DNA of 64,000 nt from assembly GCF_900454025.1 (NCBI RefSeq), contig NZ_UGQM01000001.1, positions 1,240,001 through 1,304,000 of the forward strand. The letters are read 5' to 3'. This document shows, piece after piece, positions 9,549 through 18,987 of this stretch; position 1 is the first letter of the stretch; the number at the start of each line of letters is the position of its first letter. A program made the position numbers and the translations under genes. The notes beneath the pieces are model-generated. The model made no database searches and was not told where the DNA came from. It was given only the letters and a program-made list of their open reading frames with translations. The stretch is from Mycolicibacterium gilvum (lineage in GTDB: Bacteria; Actinomycetota; Actinomycetes; Mycobacteriales; Mycobacteriaceae).

Positions 9549-10316
9549 ATGAGATCCGTGCAGTCCACACAGCAGAAAGCATGGCGTGCCGGTCGGTTCT
9601 GGTGGGACTGGTCGGAAACCGGAGAGCCCGACGGCCGTTCCCTGACGACGTTGAGCGCGGTGATCTTCGACCTCGACGCCCTCGCCGACGTCGAGCGCAC
9701 GGGTCACCGGCTGGCCTTCAACGCGGCGTTCGCCGAACTGGGGCTCGACATCTCGTGGTCGGAGACCCGGTACCGCCAACTGCAGGAACTCCCCGACGAA
9801 CGCCGACGCGTCGCAGCCGAACTGCGCAAACGCGGCGTCAGCACCGAATGCGACGTGCTGGCCGAGCTGTTGGTCGACGAGATCTGCGCGACCAAGGAGA
9901 TGATCCTCGGCGAGACGATCCTGGACGCCGACATCACCGCGCGACCCGGTATGGCGGAGCTCATCGCCGAGGCCTACGGCGCGGGCATCGCGGTCGGACT
10001 CGTCAGCTGCGGCAGCCACACGTGGGTCGAGCCGCTGGTGCGGCAACTGGTCGGCGAGGGCATGGTCGGGGCGATCGTCACCGTCGACGACGCACCCCGC
10101 GAGGACCTGTTCCGTGCCGCGCTCGCCGAGCTCGGCGCGCCGGCCCATGGTTCGCTTGCGTTCGCGGGGTCGCAGGGGAGCCGGCGGGCGGCCGTCGCCG
10201 CCGGGTTGCCCACGGTCCTCGTGGACGGCGTGGAAACGGCCCCGCTGCGCATCGCCGACTGTCAGCGCATCCACGACAGCTGGTGCGAGACGCACCCGCG
10301 GCCCACGGCCGCGTAG
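9549..10316 (+). CDS. HAD-superfamily (beta-phosphoglucomutase-like) protein, active site degenerate
   Basis: A 255-residue protein with the HAD fold: motif I as VIFDLDALADVERTGH, a helical cap typical of beta-PGM-like phosphatases, motif II as VGLVSCGSH and a Rossmann-like C-terminus. Motif I keeps both aspartates but lacks the usual glycine-threonine that follows. The conserved lysine region reads APREDLFRAAL, and motif IV, normally with one or two acids (ED or DD), reads LAFAGSQGSRRAA. Magnesium binding is therefore doubtful, and a regulatory or binding role is possible. The first 35 residues (KAWRAGRFWWDWSETGEPDG) precede the domain. It stands alone, divergent from the two-component operon. 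Confidence 0.8.
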   Translation: MRSVQSTQQKAWRAGRFWWDWSETGEPDGRSLTTLSAVIFDLDALADVERTGHRLAFNAAFAELGLDISWSETRYRQLQELPDERRRVAAELRKRGVSTECDVLAELLVDEICATKEMILGETILDADITARPGMAELIAEAYGAGIAVGLVSCGSHTWVEPLVRQLVGEGMVGAIVTVDDAPREDLFRAALAELGAPAHGSLAFAGSQGSRRAAVAAGLPTVLVDGVETAPLRIADCQRIHDSWCETHPRPTAA

Positions 10317-10331
10317 TCCGGGGCGCGCCCG

Positions 10332-11204
10332 TCAGTCGCGCAGGGCTTCGATGATTGCGCTGAAGTCCTTGGCGGCGTGCTCTTTCGCGAAGTCGCTGTA
10401 GATCTCGGCGGCGTGGGTGCCCAGCGGCGCCTTGGCCCCTGAGGATTCGACGGCGGCCATCGCCAGCCCGAGGTCCTTGTTCATCAGCGCCGTCGCGAAG
10501 CCCGGCTTGAAGTCGTTGTTGGCCGGTGAGGTCGGAACAGGCCCCGGCACCGGGCAATTCGTGTGCACCGACCAGCAGTTGCCGGTGGCGCCGGTGATCA
10601 CGTCGAACAGCGACTGCGCGGGCAACCCCAGCTTCTCGGCGAGGACGAACGCCTCGCCGATCGCGATCTGCTGCACGGCCAGCACCATGTTGTTGCACAA
10701 CTTCGCGGCCTGGCCCGCGCCGGACGCACCGCAGTGGATGATCTTGCCCGCCATCGGTTCCAGCACCGGCTTCGCGCGCTCGAATGCCTCATCGTCGCCA
10801 CCGACCATGAAGGCCAGCGTGCCGGCCGTCGCCCCCTTGATGCCGCCGGAGACCGGGGCGTCGATCTGGGCCAGACCGCCGGCGGTGGCCTGCTCGTGGA
10901 TGGCGCGGGCGTCGTCGACCGAGATCGTCGACGTGTCGATCAGCAGGGCGCCGGGCTTGGCCGCGGGCACCACCTCGTCGTAGACGGTCTTGACGACGGC
11001 CCCGTTCGGCAGTGACGTGACCACCACGTCGGCGTCGGCGACGGCGGCGGCTGCGCTGTCGAAGACGTTCGCGCCCTTGGCCTTCGCGGCATCTTTGAGC
11101 TCCGGCACCACATCGAACGCGTGCACGGTGTGCCCGGCGGCCACCAGGTTCGCCGCCATCGGGCCGCCCATGTTGCCCAGGCCCAGGAACGCGATCGTCG
11201 TCAT
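10332..11204 (-). CDS. mmsB: 3-hydroxyisobutyrate dehydrogenase
   Basis: NAD-dependent oxidation of 3-hydroxyisobutyrate to methylmalonate semialdehyde in valine degradation. The 290-residue protein has the N-terminal Rossmann motif FLGLGNMGGPMAANL, the family signature DAPVSGGIKGATAGTL near residue 120, and the catalytic lysine in GAGQAAKLCNN near residue 170. Last gene of the mmsA-fadE9-mmsB operon, 14 bases after the acyl-CoA dehydrogenase stop, in the same order as Rv0753c-Rv0751c. Confidence 0.96.
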   Translation of the reverse strand: MTTIAFLGLGNMGGPMAANLVAAGHTVHAFDVVPELKDAAKAKGANVFDSAAAAVADADVVVTSLPNGAVVKTVYDEVVPAAKPGALLIDTSTISVDDARAIHEQATAGGLAQIDAPVSGGIKGATAGTLAFMVGGDDEAFERAKPVLEPMAGKIIHCGASGAGQAAKLCNNMVLAVQQIAIGEAFVLAEKLGLPAQSLFDVITGATGNCWSVHTNCPVPGPVPTSPANNDFKPGFATALMNKDLGLAMAAVESSGAKAPLGTHAAEIYSDFAKEHAAKDFSAIIEALRD

Positions 11205-11218
11205 CTTCTTCCCCTATG

Positions 11219-12382
11219 TCAGGATGCGCGGGCTCGGCTCGCGGCGGACCGCCCGATCACCACGCGCATGATTTCGTTGGTGCCTTCCAGGATCCGATGC
11301 ACCCGCAGATCGCGGACGATCTTCTCCAGCCCGTACTCCCGCAGATAGCCGTAGCCGCCGTGCAGTTGCAGCGCCTGATCGGCGACCTCGAAGCACGCGT
11401 CGGTCACATACCGCTTGGCCATCGCGCACAGCTCGACACGGTCGGGATGGTCGTTGTCCAAAGCCGTTGCCGCACGCCACAACAGCGCCCGGGACGTCTC
11501 CAGCGCGGTGGCCATGTCGGCCAGCGTGAAGCGGATGGTCGGCTCGTCGAGCAGGGAACCCCCGAACGCCTGCCGGTCGGCCAGGTAGGAGACCGTCTTG
11601 TCGTAGGCCGCCTGTGCCCCGCCCAGCGAGCACGCCGCGATGTTGATGCGGCCGCCGTTGAGACCCTTCATCGCGATGCCGAAACCGGTGCCCTCGCCGT
11701 CGGGCCCACCCAGCAGTGCATCGGCCGGGACGCGGGCGCCTTCGAGGATGACCTGGCGGGTCGGTTGGGCGTTCCAGCCCATCTTGACCTCATCGGTGCC
11801 GAAGCTCAGGCCGGGGGTGTCCTTGGGTACGACGAACGCCGAGATGCCCTTCGGGCCGTCGCTGCCCGTGCGCGCCATCACGATGTAGACGTCGGACGTG
11901 CCCGCTCCGGAGATGAACTGCTTGACGCCGTCCAGCACGTACTCGTCGCCGGAGCGAACCGCCTTGGTGCGCAGGGCACTTGCGTCCGATCCCGCACCGG
12001 GCTCGGTGAGGCAGTAGCTGGCGATGGCGTCCATCGAGGCCAGCTTCGGCACCCACAGCTTGCGCTGTTCCTCGGTGCCGAAGCTGTCGACCATCCACGC
12101 GCACATGTTGTGGATCGACAGGAACGCCGCCACGGTCGGATCGGCGGTCGAGAGCTTCTCGAAGATCCGCACCGCGTCGATGCGCCGCAGCCCACTGCCG
12201 CCGGCGTCCTCACCGCAGTAGATCGCCGCCATACCGAGCTCGGCGGCCTCCCGGAGCACGTCGACCGGGAAGTGGTGCGTCTCGTCCCATTCCAGAGCGT
12301 GCGGGGCCAACCGCTTCTCGGCGAACGCGGCCGCCGTCTCGGCGATCACACGGTCATCGTCGTCCAGGCCGAAATAGTCCAT
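11219..12382 (-). CDS. fadE9: Acyl-CoA dehydrogenase (isobutyryl-CoA type, FadE9-like)
   Basis: Flavoprotein of 387 residues, probably oxidising isobutyryl-CoA or a related branched acyl-CoA in valine catabolism. Family signatures are CLTEPGAGSDASALRTKAV (FAD/substrate binding), QPTRQVILEGARVP and, near the C-terminus, RILEGTNEIMRVVIGRS, whose glutamate is the catalytic base of this class. Only eight bases separate it from mmsA upstream and 14 from mmsB downstream, so the three are one operon. The substrate is inferred from context. Confidence 0.93.
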   Translation of the reverse strand: MDYFGLDDDDRVIAETAAAFAEKRLAPHALEWDETHHFPVDVLREAAELGMAAIYCGEDAGGSGLRRIDAVRIFEKLSTADPTVAAFLSIHNMCAWMVDSFGTEEQRKLWVPKLASMDAIASYCLTEPGAGSDASALRTKAVRSGDEYVLDGVKQFISGAGTSDVYIVMARTGSDGPKGISAFVVPKDTPGLSFGTDEVKMGWNAQPTRQVILEGARVPADALLGGPDGEGTGFGIAMKGLNGGRINIAACSLGGAQAAYDKTVSYLADRQAFGGSLLDEPTIRFTLADMATALETSRALLWRAATALDNDHPDRVELCAMAKRYVTDACFEVADQALQLHGGYGYLREYGLEKIVRDLRVHRILEGTNEIMRVVIGRSAASRARAS

Positions 12383-12390
12383 CGGGCTTG

Positions 12391-13911
12391 CTATTTCATC
12401 GTCGGGATGACGAACTCAGCGCCATCCTTGATGCCCGAGGGCCAGCGCTCGGTGACGGTCTTGACCTTGGTGTAGAACTGGATCGAGGCCGGGCCGTGCT
12501 GGTTGAGGTCGCCGAAGCCGGAGCGCTTCCAGCCGCCGAAGGTGTGGTAGGCGACGGGCACCGGGATCGGGACGTTGACGCCGACCATGCCGACCTGGAC
12601 CTTGGACACGAAGTCGCGGGCGGCGTCGCCGTCGCGGGTGAAGATCGCGACACCGTTGCCGTATTCGTGCTTGGTGGGCAGGCTCAGTGCTTCGTCGTAG
12701 TCGGCGGCGCGCACGATGCACAGCACGGGGCCGAAGATCTCGTCGGTGTAGATCGACATGTCGGTGGTGACGTGGTCGAACAGGGTGGGGCCGATGAAGT
12801 AGCCCTTCGACAGGTCCTGGTCGTCGAAGCTCAGTTCGTCGGTGGCGCGCTCGCGGCCGTCGACGACGAGTTCGGCGCCGGCCTCGACACCCTGGCCGAT
12901 GTAGTCGCGGACCCGCTCGAGTGCGGCGCCGGTCACCAGCGGGCCGTAGTCGGCCTTCGGGTCGAGGCTGTGGCCCACGCGGAGCTGATTGACGCGCTCC
13001 ACCAGGCGGTTACGGAGTCGGTTCGCGGTTTCCTCGCCGACCGGGACGGCGACGCTGATGGCCATGCAGCGCTCGCCCGCGCTGCCGTAGCCGGCGCCGA
13101 TGAGTGCGTCGACGGCCTGGTCGAGGTCGGCGTCGGGCATGATGATCATGTGGTTCTTCGCGCCGCCGAAGCACTGTGAGCGCTTGCCGTGGGCGGCGGC
13201 GGTCGAGTAGATGTACTGCGCGATGTCGGAGGACCCGACGAAGCCGACGGCCTGGATGTCGGGGTGGGTCAGGATCGCGTCGACGGCTTCCTTGTCACCC
13301 TGGACGACCTGGAACACGCCCGCGGGCAGGCCGGCCTCGAGGAACAGCTCGGCCAGGCGCAGCGGCACCGACGGGTCACGCTCGGAAGGCTTGAGGATGA
13401 ACGCGTTTCCGCATGCCAGGGCGGGGCCGGCCTTCCACAGCGGGATCATCGCGGGGAAGTTGAACGGGGTGATGCCGGCGACGACGCCGAGGGGCTGGCG
13501 GATCGAGTAGACGTCGATGCCGGTGCCGGCGTTCTCGGTGAACTCGCCCTTGAGCAGGTGCGGGATGCCGATGGCGAACTCGATGACCTCGATGCCGCGC
13601 TGGATGTCGCCCTTGGAGTCGGCGACGGTCTTGCCGTGCTCGATGGACAGCAGCTCGGCGAGCTCGTCGACGTGATCATTGACAAGCTGGATGAACTTCA
13701 TGAACACGCGGGCGCGGCGCTGCGGGTTCCACGCCGCCCACTCCTTCTGCGCCTCGACCGCGGAGGCCACCGCGGTGTCGACGTCGGCGGCGCTGGCGAG
13801 CAGCACCTCGGACTGAACTTCGCCGGTGCTCGGGTTCAGCACGCCGGCGGTGCGCGTGGAGGCCAGCTCGCTGCGCTTTCCATCGATGAAGTGGGGGATG
13901 CGTGTGGTCAT
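12391..13911 (-). CDS. mmsA: Methylmalonate-semialdehyde dehydrogenase (CoA-acylating)
   Basis: Aldehyde dehydrogenase converting methylmalonate semialdehyde to propionyl-CoA, the last step of distal valine breakdown. The 506-residue protein has NAD-binding GFVGSSDIAQYIY, the MmsA-type stretch KRSQCFGGAKNHMIIMPDAD and the catalytic cysteine in AGERCMAIS near residue 280. The ATG at 13911 has GGAAGG seven bases upstream. It heads the operon with fadE9 and mmsB. The 126-base gap before it is shared with the divergent monooxygenase and holds a likely TetR operator nearer that gene. Confidence 0.96.
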   Translation of the reverse strand: MTTRIPHFIDGKRSELASTRTAGVLNPSTGEVQSEVLLASAADVDTAVASAVEAQKEWAAWNPQRRARVFMKFIQLVNDHVDELAELLSIEHGKTVADSKGDIQRGIEVIEFAIGIPHLLKGEFTENAGTGIDVYSIRQPLGVVAGITPFNFPAMIPLWKAGPALACGNAFILKPSERDPSVPLRLAELFLEAGLPAGVFQVVQGDKEAVDAILTHPDIQAVGFVGSSDIAQYIYSTAAAHGKRSQCFGGAKNHMIIMPDADLDQAVDALIGAGYGSAGERCMAISVAVPVGEETANRLRNRLVERVNQLRVGHSLDPKADYGPLVTGAALERVRDYIGQGVEAGAELVVDGRERATDELSFDDQDLSKGYFIGPTLFDHVTTDMSIYTDEIFGPVLCIVRAADYDEALSLPTKHEYGNGVAIFTRDGDAARDFVSKVQVGMVGVNVPIPVPVAYHTFGGWKRSGFGDLNQHGPASIQFYTKVKTVTERWPSGIKDGAEFVIPTMK

Positions 13912-14005
13912 GACAAAGCCTTCCGAGCCGTAGATACTTGGACATCCTAGTAATTGCGCCGACGGTTTGGCAAGGGGTCAACAGCGTCTCGAATGGACCA
14001 TCTTT

Positions 14006-14025
14006 ACGTTACGAAGCCGTATCGT
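14006..14025. promoter_or_regulatory. Inverted repeat, probable TetR operator
   Basis: ACGTTAC and GTATCGT face each other across six bases (six of seven positions pair). The repeat sits 13 bases before the monooxygenase start, where it would cover the core promoter. The adjacent coupled tetR gene is the natural candidate to bind it; this is inference from position and symmetry. Confidence 0.5.
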
Positions 14026-14037
14026 TAACATGGGGGC

Positions 14038-15558
14038 ATGCCGGGCGCACACCGTTCTGATGTGGTCGTCGTGGGCGCCGGACCGACCGGTCTGACTTTC
14101 GCGTGTTGTCTTCGGTTGCACGGGGTTTCGGTGCGAGTGCTCGATGCGGCGGCAGGCCCCGCGACGACGTCACGCGCGAACTTCCTGCATGCGAGGGGTT
14201 CGGAGGTACTCGACCGCATGGGTGCGTTGGGCACTCTGCCGCAGGAGTCGTTGCGAGCTCTGCGCATCACCAACTACCTCGGTGACCGTCCGTTGGCGAC
14301 GCTGGAGTTCGGCGACCCCGGTATGCGTACGGCCGCGCCGCCGATGGTGGTGTCCCAGGCCAAGGTCGAGGCCGCGCTGCGCGCCCGGTTGGCCGACCTC
14401 GGTGTCGAACCTGAGTGGGGCCGGAAGGTGATCGATGTGCGAGAAGACGCCGACGGTGTGGTGGCCGACCTCGCCGACGGTGCGAGAGTGCGCGGGCAGT
14501 GGTTGGTCGGGTGTGACGGCACCACGAGCGTGGTACGGCGACAGACGGGCATCGAGTTCCCCGGGGTCCGACTGTCCGAGCGGTTTCTCCTGGCCGACAT
14601 CCACCTCGACTGGGCGGTCGACCGCGCCGGGACCACCGGCTGGATCCATCCCGACGGTGTGGTCGGCGCCATGCCGATGCCGAGTACGGACGGCCGCGAC
14701 GACTTGTGGCGGTTGTTCGTCTACGACCCATCGCTGGACCGGAAGCCCACCGACAGCGAGATCCTGGACCGGATCAGCGAACTCGTGCCGTACCGGACCG
14801 GCCGCAGGGTCGAGATCGGTGACGCGGAGTGGCTGTCGATGTTCACGGTCCACCGCCGGCTCGCCGACACATATCGGCGCGGCCGCGTGCTGATCGCCGG
14901 GGACGCCGCGCATGTGCACGCTCCCTTCGGTGGGCAGGGAATGCTGACCGGCATCGGTGACGCCGAGAATGTGGGATTCAAGCTCGCGCTGGTGGTCCGC
15001 GGATTGGCCGCCGACGACCTGCTCGACACCTACGAGGCCGAGCGCAGGCCGCTGGCGACCCAGGTGCTGCGCGGAACCAGCGCGATCACCCGGGTCAATG
15101 TGGCCGGTAACCCCATCGTTCGATTCCTGCGTGATCGCGTGGCCCCGAGAGTCTTCGGGCTGCCCGCCGTGCAACGGTGGACCACCTACACGGCGTCCCA
15201 GCTGTGGGTCAGCTACCGCAACGGTCCTCTCGGCGGGCGTGGGAGTAAACCGCGCCCCGGCGATCGGATCGACGACGCGCCCTGTTCCCGACCCGATGGC
15301 ACTGCGACCCGATTGCACGGTGAGCTCGGCGGGCGGTGGGCGTTGCTGTTGCCGCGTGGTGTGCCGGCCGTCGGCGCGGCGGCCGTCCGCGGGCCGGCCG
15401 GCTACCTGGCCGATCACGTTGTGACCCTGCACCACGACCGCGACGATGTGATGCTGGTCCGGCCCGACGCGCACCTCGCGTGGCGCGGAGCGCACGACGA
15501 TCCGACAGGGCTCGACCGTTGGCTGGCAACGGCTTTGCATCCGGGCGGGACACAGTGA
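14038..15558 (+). CDS. FAD-dependent monooxygenase, PheA/TfdB type
   Basis: Class A flavoprotein hydroxylase of 506 residues, likely acting on an aromatic or polyketide-like compound; substrate unknown. It shows the FAD ADP-binding motif VVVGAGPTGLTFACCL at the N-terminus, the DG motif LVGCDGTTSVVRR near residue 160, and the FAD ribityl GD motif VLIAGDAAHVHAPFGGQGM near residue 285, followed by a thioredoxin-like C-terminal part. The ATG at 14038 has only a run of five G one base upstream, so initiation may be weak or near-leaderless. The stop overlaps the tetR start as GTGA. Together with the operator repeat this looks like a self-contained inducible detoxification unit. Confidence 0.92.
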   Translation: MPGAHRSDVVVVGAGPTGLTFACCLRLHGVSVRVLDAAAGPATTSRANFLHARGSEVLDRMGALGTLPQESLRALRITNYLGDRPLATLEFGDPGMRTAAPPMVVSQAKVEAALRARLADLGVEPEWGRKVIDVREDADGVVADLADGARVRGQWLVGCDGTTSVVRRQTGIEFPGVRLSERFLLADIHLDWAVDRAGTTGWIHPDGVVGAMPMPSTDGRDDLWRLFVYDPSLDRKPTDSEILDRISELVPYRTGRRVEIGDAEWLSMFTVHRRLADTYRRGRVLIAGDAAHVHAPFGGQGMLTGIGDAENVGFKLALVVRGLAADDLLDTYEAERRPLATQVLRGTSAITRVNVAGNPIVRFLRDRVAPRVFGLPAVQRWTTYTASQLWVSYRNGPLGGRGSKPRPGDRIDDAPCSRPDGTATRLHGELGGRWALLLPRGVPAVGAAAVRGPAGYLADHVVTLHHDRDDVMLVRPDAHLAWRGAHDDPTGLDRWLATALHPGGTQ

Positions 15559-16160
15559 CGGCGCCGGTGCGAGGCCGGCCGCGGGACCCCGACGCCGACC
15601 GCGCGATCCTGCAGGCCGCGCTGGATCTGTTCATCGAACGCGGCGTCGAGGGGTCCAGCATCGAACAGATCGCGAAACGGGCCGGTGTCGGCAAGCCGAC
15701 CGTCTACCGGCGCTGGGGGACCAAGGAGGAACTGATCGCCGCCGCGATGGAGACGCTGGTCGCGGAGGAAGTGGGGTGGACATCGCCCGAGGCCATCGAG
15801 ACGCGGTCGCCGCATGTGCTCGTCGAAGCCGCGATCGACAGCGCCGCCGCCGCGACAGCCGCGCCGTACTACCGGGCGTTGGTCGCGCGGGTGTACGGCT
15901 CTGCCGTCAGTCATCCGGAGCTGATGACCGTGTACTGGGACCGCTACATCCTGCCGCGACGCGTGCAGGCAACTCGTCTTCTGGAGCGCGCCCGCGAGCT
16001 CGGGACCGTTGCCGCGGACACCGATCTCGACGTGGCCATCGACATGATGGTCGGCGCCATCACCTTCCGCGTCCTACAGCCGAACCCTCCCGACGTCGAC
16101 GAGATGCGGCGTTATCTGCGTGAGGTGTATCGGCAGACCGGACTGCTGCCCGCAGGGTAG
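15555..16160 (+). CDS. TetR-family transcriptional regulator
   Basis: A 201-residue repressor with an N-terminal helix-turn-helix: GVEGSSIEQIAKRAGVGKPT leading to VYRRWGTKEELI. The C-terminal ligand domain resembles TetR_C members. The GTG at 15555 overlaps the monooxygenase stop (GTGA), so repressor and enzyme are made together; it probably represses its own operon through the inverted repeat at 14006-14025 and is released by the enzyme's substrate. Convergent with rmlB, 30 bases apart. Confidence 0.93.
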   Translation: MTAPVRGRPRDPDADRAILQAALDLFIERGVEGSSIEQIAKRAGVGKPTVYRRWGTKEELIAAAMETLVAEEVGWTSPEAIETRSPHVLVEAAIDSAAAATAAPYYRALVARVYGSAVSHPELMTVYWDRYILPRRVQATRLLERARELGTVAADTDLDVAIDMMVGAITFRVLQPNPPDVDEMRRYLREVYRQTGLLPAG

Positions 16161-16190
16161 AACTTCCACCGTCGACTCGGTGCGCCGGGG

Positions 16191-17213
<1,023 letters not shown>

Positions 17214-17242
17214 CTAGCGCCCGACCGACGAGCGCGCCACGG

Positions 17243-18106
17243 TCAGTCCGCGGCCTTGAGATCCAGCGGGCCGGCCAGTTCCTCCAGCGTCGACAGCAAC
17301 TCGTCGCCGCCGCCGAGCACCTGGATCGCGACGTGGTCGGCGCCGGCGGCCAGGTGCTCGCTCAGCCGTGCCGCGATCTCGTCGGGCGATCCGTAGGCGA
17401 CGACGGCGTCGATGAAGCGGTCGCTGCCGGGGCGTTCCAGGTCCTCCTCGGTGAAGCCGAGGCGCTTCCAATTGTTCACATAGTTGGACAGCCCCAGATA
17501 GAAGTCGACGGTGCCGCGGCCGATCTCGCGGGCCTTCTCGGCGTCGTCGGTCAGCACCACCTTGTGTTCGGGAGCGATCAGCACCGTCGGGCCGAGCAGT
17601 TCGCGCGCCTGTCCGGTGTGCACCGGCGTCGTCAGGTACGGGTGTGCGCCGGCGCTGCGCTGCGCTGCGAGCTTGAGCACCTTGGGTCCGAGCGCGGCCA
17701 CCACCATGCGGCTGGTGGGCACCTTCGCCGCATCCAGCTTGTCGAGATAGTCGACCAGTGCCTGGTAGGGCTTCGTGTACTCCTGTGTGTGCTCGGGGTG
17801 TCCGACACCGACACCGAGCAGGAACCTGCCCGGGAACGCCTTCTCGATGCGGTGATAGGACTCGGCGACCTCGTCGGCGTCCGCCGTCCAGATGTTGACG
17901 ATGCCGGTGGCGACCTGCAGCGTCTCCGTCTTCTCCAGGATCGGCTCGACGAACGCCAGATCCGCCGCGGGCGAGGCGCCCACCCAGACCGTGCCGTACC
18001 CGAGCTTCTCGATCTCGACTGCCTGGTCGGGGGTGACCGGCTCGCCGGTCCACACGCCGAAACGGCCGAGCGCGGGCTTCAGCGACGGGCCCTCGGAGTT
18101 CGTCAT
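17243..18106 (-). CDS. LLM-class F420-dependent oxidoreductase (Rv3463-like), copy 1
   Basis: Luciferase-like TIM-barrel oxidoreductase of 287 residues; family members use reduced F420 (or FMN). Features are TVWVGASPAADLAFVEPILE, VATGIVNIWTADADEVAESY, FLLGVGVGHPEHTQEYT and MVVAALGPKVLKLAAQRSAG. It is a tandem paralogue of the following gene, whose stop overlaps its ATG by four bases (18103-18106). The substrate is unknown. In M. tuberculosis one such gene (Rv3463) stands between rmlB and infA. Confidence 0.92.
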   Translation of the reverse strand: MTNSEGPSLKPALGRFGVWTGEPVTPDQAVEIEKLGYGTVWVGASPAADLAFVEPILEKTETLQVATGIVNIWTADADEVAESYHRIEKAFPGRFLLGVGVGHPEHTQEYTKPYQALVDYLDKLDAAKVPTSRMVVAALGPKVLKLAAQRSAGAHPYLTTPVHTGQARELLGPTVLIAPEHKVVLTDDAEKAREIGRGTVDFYLGLSNYVNNWKRLGFTEEDLERPGSDRFIDAVVAYGSPDEIAARLSEHLAAGADHVAIQVLGGGDELLSTLEELAGPLDLKAAD

Positions 18107-18987
18107 CGTTGCTCCTCTGTGCTTTCGAGTCCCAGCGGGCCGGCCAACTCCGCCAGTGCGGGCACCAGCTTGTCGGAGCCGGTCAGCACCTGCACGGGCA
18201 CGTGGTCGGCGCCTGCGTCGAGATGTTCTTTCAGACGCGCGGCGATCTGTTCGGCGGTGCCATAGGCGACCACGGCATCCACCAGACGGTCACTACCCGG
18301 TTTTGCGACGTCTTCATCACCGAATCCGAGACGTTTCCAACTGTTGAGGTAGTTGGCCAGGTCCAGGTAGATCTCCAGAGCTTTCCGGCCGACCTCGCGG
18401 GCCCGGTCGGGGTCGGTCACATGCTCCTCGCGCGAGCGCTCATCGGTCGTCAGCACCACCTTGTGCTCCGGGGCCAGGAACGCCTCCGGGCCGATCAGCT
18501 CCCGCGCCCGCGCGGTGTGTTCCGGTGTCGTCAGGTACGGGTGCGCGCCGGCGGCACGGTCCGCCGAGAGCTTCAGCACCTTCGGGCCCAGTGCGGCGAC
18601 GACGCGCCGCCCGCGCGGGACGCCGTACTCGTCGAGCTTGTCCAGGTATTCGACCAGCGCGTCGATCGGTCGGCGGTACTGCTGGTGCGCCTCTGGATGG
18701 CCGACGCCGATGCCGAGCAGGAACCGACCGGGATGGGCCGACTCGATCCGGTGGAAGGACTCGGCGACCGGGCCGGCGTCGGCGGTCCAGATGTTGACGA
18801 TGCCGGTGGCGACCTGCAGTGTCGTCGTCGCGGCAAGGAGAGGCTCGACCCAGTCGAGCTCGGCGGGCGGCGATCCGCCGACCCACACCGCGCCGTAACC
18901 CAGGGCCTCGATTTGCTGTGCCTGCTCCGGGGTGACCCCGCGGCCGAACGATCCGAAGCGGCCCAGATCCGGCGTGACGTCACTCAT
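18103..18987 (-). CDS. LLM-class F420-dependent oxidoreductase (Rv3463-like), copy 2
   Basis: A 294-residue paralogue of copy 1 with the same blocks (AVWVGGSPPAELDWVEPLL, VATGIVNIWTADAGPVAES, FLLGIGVGHPEAHQQY). It has an insertion around residue 190 (TTDERSREEHVTDPDRAREV) not seen in copy 1. Its ATG at 18987 lies inside the 3' end of the upstream histidine kinase (eight-base overlap) and its stop overlaps copy 1, so the kinase and both oxidoreductases are one coupled transcript. This links an F420-type enzyme pair to the redox signalling genes upstream, or is simple read-through; the sequence cannot decide. Confidence 0.92.
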   Translation of the reverse strand: MSDVTPDLGRFGSFGRGVTPEQAQQIEALGYGAVWVGGSPPAELDWVEPLLAATTTLQVATGIVNIWTADAGPVAESFHRIESAHPGRFLLGIGVGHPEAHQQYRRPIDALVEYLDKLDEYGVPRGRRVVAALGPKVLKLSADRAAGAHPYLTTPEHTARARELIGPEAFLAPEHKVVLTTDERSREEHVTDPDRAREVGRKALEIYLDLANYLNSWKRLGFGDEDVAKPGSDRLVDAVVAYGTAEQIAARLKEHLDAGADHVPVQVLTGSDKLVPALAELAGPLGLESTEEQR

